A stretch of 64,000 nt of DNA from Opitutus sp. GTDB lineage: Bacteria > Verrucomicrobiota > Verrucomicrobiia > Opitutales > Opitutaceae. The stretch lies in contig JACEUQ010000001.1 of the NCBI GenBank assembly GCA_024998815.1, forward strand, positions 1,364,001 through 1,428,000. The letters run 5' to 3'. Shown here one piece after another: positions 58,687-64,000 of the stretch (positions within the stretch are counted from its first letter, which is position 1; each line of letters starts with the position of its first letter). The notes beneath the pieces are model-generated. The model saw only the letters and a list, made by a program, of their open reading frames with translations. It did no database searches and was not told the origin of the DNA. A program made the translations under genes and the position numbers.

Positions 58687-60306
58687 TCAGGAGGGCAATA
58701 ACGGGCTGTAACCGGGCAACGCGGTTACCTCAACGGCATCGATCTGCTCCGGTGGTAAAAAGCGTTTGGCATAGTCCAGCCACACGCCTTCGCCGATGAA
58801 GATATCGAACAAATCCGGGTCAATGTGCCCCTCGAGCTTCATTCGGCCAAGAATGGTCAGCGCCTGCGACAAAGGCATCGCTTTTTTGTAGGGGCGGTCA
58901 CTGGCAGTCAGCGCCTCAAATACGTCGGCAATTCCGAGGACTCGCGCCTGAACGGACATTTGGTCGCGCGTCAGCCCTTTTGGATAACCCTTGCCGTCCA
59001 TGCGCTCATGATGACCACCGGCAAACTCAGGAATTCGCCGCAGGTGCTTAGGAAACGGCAATGCCTCGAGCATGTTAATCGTCACCACAATATGGTGGTT
59101 AATGATGTCTCGTTCTTCGTGGCTAAGGGTCCCCTTGCTGATCGTAAGGTGCTTCACCTCATCGGGACTCAAAATCGGTAGCGAGCTGCCATCCGGGGCA
59201 AGCCACGTCCGTGCAGCAATGTCATGCACGCGCCGTTGATCTTCGGGCCGCATGAATTCGCCCCCTGTATTGGCACGACGCAGAAAGCCGATCTCGTCAT
59301 CGAGATTCGCACAGATACGCCCATACTCAATCTCGGCTACGCTGCGATCTCCTCCACTCATAACAGCCCTCAACATGTCGATCTCCGCGTCACGTTTGAG
59401 CACCGAAAATCGCGTTTCAATTAATCCAATACGATCGAAAACTCCTGATAACTTGGTTGCTTTATCCATCACCCATTCAGGCGTGGTGATTTTGCCGCAA
59501 TCATGGAGCCAACCCGCCAAGCGCAGTTCGTGCCGATCCGCCTCAGTCATAGAGAAATCCTTAAGCGGACCGTGATCACAACGTGCCGCCGCATCCGCCA
59601 ACATCATGGTGAGTTCGGGAACGCGTTTACAGTGACCGCCAGTATAGGGCGATTTTTCATCAATCGACGTAGCGATCAAACGAATGAACGCCTCCAACAG
59701 GTTTTTCATTCCATCGATAAGGGCATGTTTGGTCAGCGCTGTGGCGGCTTGGGAAGCCAAACTCTCGGTCAAACGCTGATCGGTTTCGCTAAACGGCACG
59801 ATATTGCCCGACTCATCCCGCGCATTGAGCAACTGAAGCACCCCAATGATCTCCGCCTCATGATTGCGCAACGGCACCGTTAAAAACGAAGTGGAACGAT
59901 ATCCCGTCTGGAGATCGAAGGCGCGCGTTCCAGAAAAATCAAAACCCGGCGCATGGTAGGCATCTGGGATATTCACCGTTGTGCCATCAAGCACGGCACA
60001 GGCGACGATCGAACTTCGATTGGGCGCACCATCAGGCAGGTACAGAGGAACAGGTTTAAACGGAATCGGCTTACCCGTGGTGCCGCCCAGGCACATCTTC
60101 AGCGAGTCTGAACTCAAGGTCTCAAAGTATAATTGGCCGCCTTCACTTATCGAATAAATGGTGCCGCCATCCGCGTGCGTGATGGCTTTGGCTCCGTGCA
60201 AAATCTGCTCCAGCAATTTAACCGGATTTTTCTCCGCCGATAACGCGATACCAATAGAGTTCAAACGCTCGATACGTTGCGTGAAATCATCTGCGCCGTG
60301 CGACAT
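58687..60306 (-). CDS. GAF and HD-GYP domain protein
   Basis: A 539-residue signalling protein. Residues about 15-195 are a GAF domain (VKLLEQILHGAKAITHADGG, STSFLTVPLRNHEAEIIGVL). The HD-GYP domain follows with HD at 268-269 (GWLHDCGK) and GYP motif HHERMDGKGYP at 432-442. Between them, about residues 290-390 form an insertion longer than in standard HD-GYP proteins. The family hydrolyses cyclic di-GMP, so it may lower this messenger in response to a GAF ligand. ATG 60306 (MSHGADDF) was chosen over 60342. No membrane segment is seen. Confidence 0.92.
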   Translation of the reverse strand: MSHGADDFTQRIERLNSIGIALSAEKNPVKLLEQILHGAKAITHADGGTIYSISEGGQLYFETLSSDSLKMCLGGTTGKPIPFKPVPLYLPDGAPNRSSIVACAVLDGTTVNIPDAYHAPGFDFSGTRAFDLQTGYRSTSFLTVPLRNHEAEIIGVLQLLNARDESGNIVPFSETDQRLTESLASQAATALTKHALIDGMKNLLEAFIRLIATSIDEKSPYTGGHCKRVPELTMMLADAAARCDHGPLKDFSMTEADRHELRLAGWLHDCGKITTPEWVMDKATKLSGVFDRIGLIETRFSVLKRDAEIDMLRAVMSGGDRSVAEIEYGRICANLDDEIGFLRRANTGGEFMRPEDQRRVHDIAARTWLAPDGSSLPILSPDEVKHLTISKGTLSHEERDIINHHIVVTINMLEALPFPKHLRRIPEFAGGHHERMDGKGYPKGLTRDQMSVQARVLGIADVFEALTASDRPYKKAMPLSQALTILGRMKLEGHIDPDLFDIFIGEGVWLDYAKRFLPPEQIDAVEVTALPGYSPLLPS

Positions 60307-60342
60307 GGAGGGTGACGTTAGCCAAGGTGGACTGAGTGACAA

Positions 60343-60800
60343 TGATGCAATGTGGACGACTGGAAGAGGATGTGCTCGCGAGCATGGATATTAATAGAGC
60401 CACGAGAGCTGCGTTAAGTGGTCGGCGAGAAACGACGGCGGCAGAGCGGTGGACTGGACGTGGCCGCCGCTTTTGAATTCGATGCGGTGGACATGATTAT
60501 CCATCCAGAGGCACCACCTGCGCGGTCTGAGGCCCGAACCGTTTCTGACGGTGGCGGAGTTTGAGCGGGCGCGGGTAACGGTGAAGTTGGGCGTTTAGAC
60601 GTAAGCCCCAAGCTGTCGTTTTTTTATCAACCGCTTCCGGTCTAAAAATCAAAAAATGCGGAAGAACCAATAAACTACAATTACCCCAAACGAAATGAGT
60701 CTGTCATTGCACTCAGCACGGCAAACGTAGCGGAATCGCGGAGTGCCTTCGGTTCTAGTTGTTAAACACTGAACACATCCTCCGATTGAAATGATATCCT
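60343..60800. other. Intergenic stretch without a recognised gene
   Basis: Only short frames exist. The part 60414-60611 on the minus strand reads as a Pro/Ser-rich peptide with no motif and may be a decayed mobile-element fragment. GC falls to the right (about 60610-60800), where the hydrolase promoter should be. Confidence 0.4.
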
Positions 60801-61664
60801 ATGCACAACTGCCCCGTTTTTAGCCATTATTGGCGACACCTGCGTTTAGCTGCACTTCTACTCATGCCTATCTTGGCTGAGGCAACGACAACGCCTCCGC
60901 TAATCGATCAAGCCTATGTTGTTGGTGGTGGTCCCAGCCAACGTTTAGACCTATTTGTACCAGCACAAATTACCCACACGCCGCCTCCCCTATTGGTGTG
61001 GATTCATGGCGGAGGCTGGCGCGAAGGCGACAAACGTTCGCATCCATTAAAGCCCTTTTTTGCGCAGGGATATGCCGTAGCGAGTATCAACTATCGATTA
61101 AGTGGAGAGGCACCATTTCCGGCACAAATCGACGATGTACGCACGGCCATTCAGTGGCTTCGTTCGCACGCCAGCACCTACGGCTTTGATCCTAAACGCA
61201 TAGGAATAATCGGGCATTCAGCCGGAGGTCATTTGAGTGCTCTTTTTGCCGTCACGACGAATGGGGGAAATGCCGTGCAAGCCGTGTGTAGCCTTTCGGG
61301 TCCGAGCGACATGGAGCGCTTGTTCGAGCAGGCGCAGGATAAAAAACGTCAAGAGGCGCTGGTGGCTTTATTCGCAGGCTCACTTAAAGACAAACGCACT
61401 CAGGTAAGAGCCGCGAGCCCGCTTCAATATATAACTCGAAACGTTCCGCCCCTGCTACTCGTCCACGGAGTCCGCGACAACATCGTTCCAGTTGAGCAGG
61501 CGCAACTTTTTGCCGATGCGCTGAGAGCCAAGGCGGAGCACCCACCGCAGTTGGTAATTCTAGCGGAAACGACGCACGACATTTTCCGCAATCCCCGGTG
61601 GCTCATCGAGGCACAGGTTTTTTTCGCACTGCATTTACGCCCCTCAGCCGCTGATCCCCGTTAA
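60801..61664 (+). CDS. Secreted alpha/beta hydrolase (esterase/lipase type)
   Basis: A 287-residue enzyme with an N-terminal signal or anchor segment (LRLAALLLMPILAEA). The oxyanion motif HGGG is at 69-72, the nucleophile Ser140 in GHSAGG, with Asp226 (HGVRDNIVP) and His259 (TTHDIF) as the triad. It belongs to the HGGG-type carboxylesterases, including feruloyl and acetyl xylan esterase-like enzymes; substrate unknown. The ISAs1-type element inserted at its stop codon, and the target duplication keeps the stop intact. Base composition is lower in GC than most neighbours. Confidence 0.9.
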   Translation: MHNCPVFSHYWRHLRLAALLLMPILAEATTTPPLIDQAYVVGGGPSQRLDLFVPAQITHTPPPLLVWIHGGGWREGDKRSHPLKPFFAQGYAVASINYRLSGEAPFPAQIDDVRTAIQWLRSHASTYGFDPKRIGIIGHSAGGHLSALFAVTTNGGNAVQAVCSLSGPSDMERLFEQAQDKKRQEALVALFAGSLKDKRTQVRAASPLQYITRNVPPLLLVHGVRDNIVPVEQAQLFADALRAKAEHPPQLVILAETTHDIFRNPRWLIEAQVFFALHLRPSAADPR

Positions 61665-61681
61665 CAGCAGGGTCTTTTGTT

Positions 61682-62095
61682 TTAGCGAGGAAGGTTTGAG
61701 GCAAGGGAGAGACAGCGAGAGGGATTTGAGTGGAGAGTTTCGATGATGGAAGGAGTCGAGGAGGAAGGAAAAAAGGAGGCGAACAGGCGCAGGACGGCAC
61801 TACGAAGCAGGGCCAGGTTGGCTAGGGCATTGACGTTGCGAGTGCGAGACTGGTCCTCGCCGAAGAGGGCGTCGCGGCGCCAGTGGTTGCGGTTTTCAAC
61901 TCCGGCCCAGTGACCGCGGATCAAGCCGAGCCATTGTGCCGGGGCATGCGAGTCGGGCGGACGGCTCGACAGGTAGTATCGCGTAAGCGGTTTACCCTCA
62001 CCGGTGCGCTTGATCACGCGGTGTGAGCGCACGATGAGCAGCGTGCGCACGAAGGGTAGCCCGATCGTGGCGGGCTCAAGGGCCAGGGCCGTCAA
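61682..62095 (-). CDS. ISAs1 transposase, C-terminal part in the -1 frame
   Basis: This part codes for the end of the transposase, with GRINQWEL just before it and GLIRGHWAGVENRNHWRRD and LFGEDQSRTRN, the ISAs1 region that carries the catalytic Glu (E67 of this piece). It has no credible own start (a TTG). The frame joins the upstream part by a -1 shift in the T6 tract at 62138-62143. Without the shift the transposase lacks its third acidic residue. Confidence 0.85.
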   Translation of the reverse strand: MTALALEPATIGLPFVRTLLIVRSHRVIKRTGEGKPLTRYYLSSRPPDSHAPAQWLGLIRGHWAGVENRNHWRRDALFGEDQSRTRNVNALANLALLRSAVLRLFASFFPSSSTPSIIETLHSNPSRCLSLASNLPR

Positions 62096-63462
62096 CTCCC
62101 ACTGGTTGATGCGTCCGTGGCCAGGTTCGGTGTGGGCAAAAAAGGGGAGCCAGGGAGATCGCAGGCCTGAGCGCAGGCGTGCATCTTGGGCTGGTTACCC
62201 TTCAGTTGCAGCAGGTAATCGCCGCCGCGTTCGACGATGGCACGAGCCGTGTCTTTTTGGCAGTGCAGGGCGTCGGCGGTGATCAGTTTTTCGTCCAGGG
62301 CCGGACCGTTGAGGATCGCCTGGGTAGCGCTGGGTTGTTCGCTGCGAGCGGTACCCTCTTTTTGGTCGATGACCGCCACCGTATACGGCGTTCCGTCCTC
62401 GTGGTCGGCCAGGGTCAGCAGGCCCACTTGATTGCGGATCATCTTGCCGTCCATGGCTAGGGCCAGGGGTAAATTGCCGGCCTGGGCGGCCAGCCAGCCA
62501 CTGAGTTTTTCGGCGAAGCAGGTCGGATCGAGCCGGGTGAGGACCTGATAAAAAACACCGTACCCAGGCACCGACCAGAAAGCTTTCGTCCCGGCCTTGC
62601 GCGGCAGGCACAGCTCGCGGCGCTGGGCTTGGCTGAGGGTGGTGGCAAAGCGCGCGATCTCGGCGATTTCGCGCCGGCCGGCCATCAGTGCCATGGCCAC
62701 CAGCGTGAGCACTGGGCCGATACGAAACGTGGTGTTGGCCCCGCGCGGGTCGGGCACCGTGCGCAAGAGCTCCAGCAGGCTGCACATTTGCGCGACTCGC
62801 AGTGGCATCGTGCCCGAGGGGGCTGCTCGCAGCCCGGCCCGGTGCTCCTCGGGTAAATCCGCCCCGCGCAAGCAGCCTCGCGCGTTAGCCTTGAGCTCGC
62901 GCATCCACAGCTTCTTGGGACTGTCGTTGGCCACGTAAAAGTCCGCCCGGTGCCGACTGTAACCGGCACTCGTGCCCACAGCCGTCCAGTTGCTCGCCTT
63001 GTAGCAGGTCCCCTCAAAGCACTCCGGATCGGTAAAGGTTTCGGCGAGCAGCGGGGTGTAACCAAACTCGCCGTGCCAATGCCCTGCGAGTTCTCGCAGC
63101 ACCAACCCGAGCACCTGCGAAGCCAGGTTCGGCTCGGAACCCTTCGGGGTGAGCAGAAGGAATCTCCTGTTCTGCACAATCAGACTGAGCCGCTCCACCC
63201 GCGTGGTAGCACTCCAGCCAATCCATAGATCCCGGTCTTTGAGTGCATAGCTCGCCGGGCCCCACACCAACAGGGCCACCGCCTGCCCGCCTCGTTCGAC
63301 CACCTGCCTCAGGTAGTCTCCCACCGGCTGCCCTGGCCCTAGATAATGCTTCTCGCGCAGCTGCTGGTCGAACCACTCCTGCTCATCGGTTGTGGCCACC
63401 CGCACCTGCAATTGCCGGTCCCCCGTTTTTGCGCTCTTCGCTTCGTCTGGTTCAGAGTTCAT
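62092..63462 (-). CDS. DUF4338-ISAs1 transposase, N-terminal part (0 frame)
   Basis: A 456-residue product from ATG 63462. Residues about 15-195 are a DUF4338 domain (LWIGWSATTRVERLSLIVQN, NRRFLLLTP, PLLAETFTDPECFEGTCYKA), the domain also seen in DruA of Druantia defence systems. Residues from about 225 are the ISAs1 DDE domain, with D338 (AMDGKMIRNQ) and D397 (LITADALHCQKD). The frame ends a few codons past a T TTT TTG heptamer, after which the -1 frame continues the family. The full product after a shift would be about 590 residues. Confidence 0.88.
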   Translation of the reverse strand: MNSEPDEAKSAKTGDRQLQVRVATTDEQEWFDQQLREKHYLGPGQPVGDYLRQVVERGGQAVALLVWGPASYALKDRDLWIGWSATTRVERLSLIVQNRRFLLLTPKGSEPNLASQVLGLVLRELAGHWHGEFGYTPLLAETFTDPECFEGTCYKASNWTAVGTSAGYSRHRADFYVANDSPKKLWMRELKANARGCLRGADLPEEHRAGLRAAPSGTMPLRVAQMCSLLELLRTVPDPRGANTTFRIGPVLTLVAMALMAGRREIAEIARFATTLSQAQRRELCLPRKAGTKAFWSVPGYGVFYQVLTRLDPTCFAEKLSGWLAAQAGNLPLALAMDGKMIRNQVGLLTLADHEDGTPYTVAVIDQKEGTARSEQPSATQAILNGPALDEKLITADALHCQKDTARAIVERGGDYLLQLKGNQPKMHACAQACDLPGSPFLPTPNLATDASTSGS

Positions 63463-63635
63463 CCCACCCAAGCAGAAGCAAAATCGCCTCTTTCGTCTAG
63501 CCCAAAGTTACTCCGCTCATCCCCAATCACTTCCAATTGATGAGGAAAAGCCCCTGCCGTTAACAGTCCGAGCTTATACGCGATTTCAACGTCGGAAAAT
63601 CAGGCCAACTGGGGCCAGAGTTAACGGGTACGAAT

Positions 63636-64000
63636 TCAATCCACCCGTTCGGCTTCGAAGCGGTAAAACACCCAGGTCGCAGGCACGCCCCGCTCGTCGC
63701 GGTGGCGCGCCTCGTACTCGCGCAACACACTCCGCAACCGCCCTGGGGCGAACTGCGTCACCGGAGCCGCGCCCACCCCGTGCAGGCTGCGCAACTGGTC
63801 CAACGCCGTTTTTTGATAAAACACCCGGGTGCTCTCCTCGCTGCGCACGCGCCGCAGCCCGCCGCGTTCGAGCGCTTCGTCCCACACCGCCGGAGTGCGC
63901 CACGTCAACGGGCTCGACCCCGGGGTCAGCGCCCGCAGTTCGGACAAACTGCCTTCGACGAATAAACCGGCGAGCACCCGTCCGCCGGACTTGAGGGCTT
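63636..64000 (-). CDS. bioC: BioC-like methyltransferase, 3' part (runs off the window)
   Basis: The frame is open to the right window edge and ends at 63636. The visible piece follows the usual end of a class I methyltransferase (LKSGGRVLAGLFVEGSLSEL) and the C-terminal part typical of malonyl-ACP O-methyltransferase (RVFYQKTALDQLRSLHGVGA, GRLRSVLREYEAR, GVPATWVFYRF). BioC primes the pimelate moiety of biotin. The SAM-binding part lies outside the window, so the assignment rests on the C-terminus only. Confidence 0.72.
   Translation of the reverse strand, partial: ALKSGGRVLAGLFVEGSLSELRALTPGSSPLTWRTPAVWDEALERGGLRRVRSEESTRVFYQKTALDQLRSLHGVGAAPVTQFAPGRLRSVLREYEARHRDERGVPATWVFYRFEAERVD

Larger units (their letters stand above)
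61668..63556 (-). mobile_element. ISAs1-family IS with DUF4338 domain
   Basis: The element is 1889 bp. Its ends CAGGGTCTTTT (left) and, on the other strand, CAGGGGCTTTT (right) are an 11-bp inverted repeat with one mismatch. It is flanked by the 10-bp direct repeat ccgttaacag (61658-61667 and 63557-63566). CAGGG ends and an 8-10-bp duplication fit the ISAs1 family. It carries one transposase gene read in two frames on the minus strand. Confidence 0.93.

Overview
The window is a high-GC chromosomal segment of a Gram-negative bacterium, as shown by an LpxI-type lipid A enzyme, an RND efflux pair and type IV pilus/type II secretion ATPases. The gene set and the intergenic repeat types suit Verrucomicrobiota of the Opitutales kind. 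That placement is an inference from memory of such genomes. No marker gene in the window settles it.

Region 1 (1-10012) is a mobile-element zone. Two nearly identical 3382-bp IS21-family elements lie in opposite orientation (589-3970 and 6510-9891). The first splits a DDE transposase gene and is flanked by a 303-bp direct repeat instead of a short target duplication. The second splits a secreted cysteine-rich repeat protein and has a clean 6-bp target duplication. Region 2 (10205-15702) holds two unrecognised genes, protoporphyrinogen oxidase and purH.

Region 3 (15873-20947) is an iron-sulfur assembly locus. A Fur-family regulator with two Fur/PerR-like boxes upstream is followed by sufC, sufB, sufD and sufT, and each of three spacers contains a large imperfect inverted repeat. 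Region 4 (21255-26573) has an unusual gluconokinase-LarA (nickel-pincer racemase family) fusion, then pilT, dapA, dapB and ruvA. A 1820-bp IS with an AbrB-like accessory gene (26695-28514) sits inside a copy of a palindromic intergenic repeat.

Region 5 (28657-39952) contains hisS, the GDP-L-fucose genes gmd and fcl, the oxidative pentose-phosphate operon zwf-opcA-pgl, a YraN-family gene, a GAF-PilB fusion ATPase and tyrS. Region 6 (40019-50608) is rich in chaperones: a DUF2760/Hsp70/Hsp70-DUF3731 operon, queD, then dnaK-groES-groEL. Region 7 (51026-60306) has an RND adaptor and pump, tRNA-Lys, lpxI, a DUF151 nuclease, a dihydrouridine synthase and an HD-GYP protein. Region 8 (60801-64000) has a secreted alpha/beta hydrolase, a complete ISAs1-type IS with an N-terminal DUF4338 domain and a probable -1 frameshift, and the 3' part of a BioC-like methyltransferase.

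Two threads connect the window. A family of palindromic REP/BIME-like repeats (core CCTTGAGCGTGAGCTCAAGG, or with TCAC in the loop) occurs in at least seven intergenic places and shows compensatory stem changes. Sugar-acid metabolism also recurs: the gluconokinase-LarA fusion would feed 6-phosphogluconate into the same pathway served by zwf-opcA-pgl.
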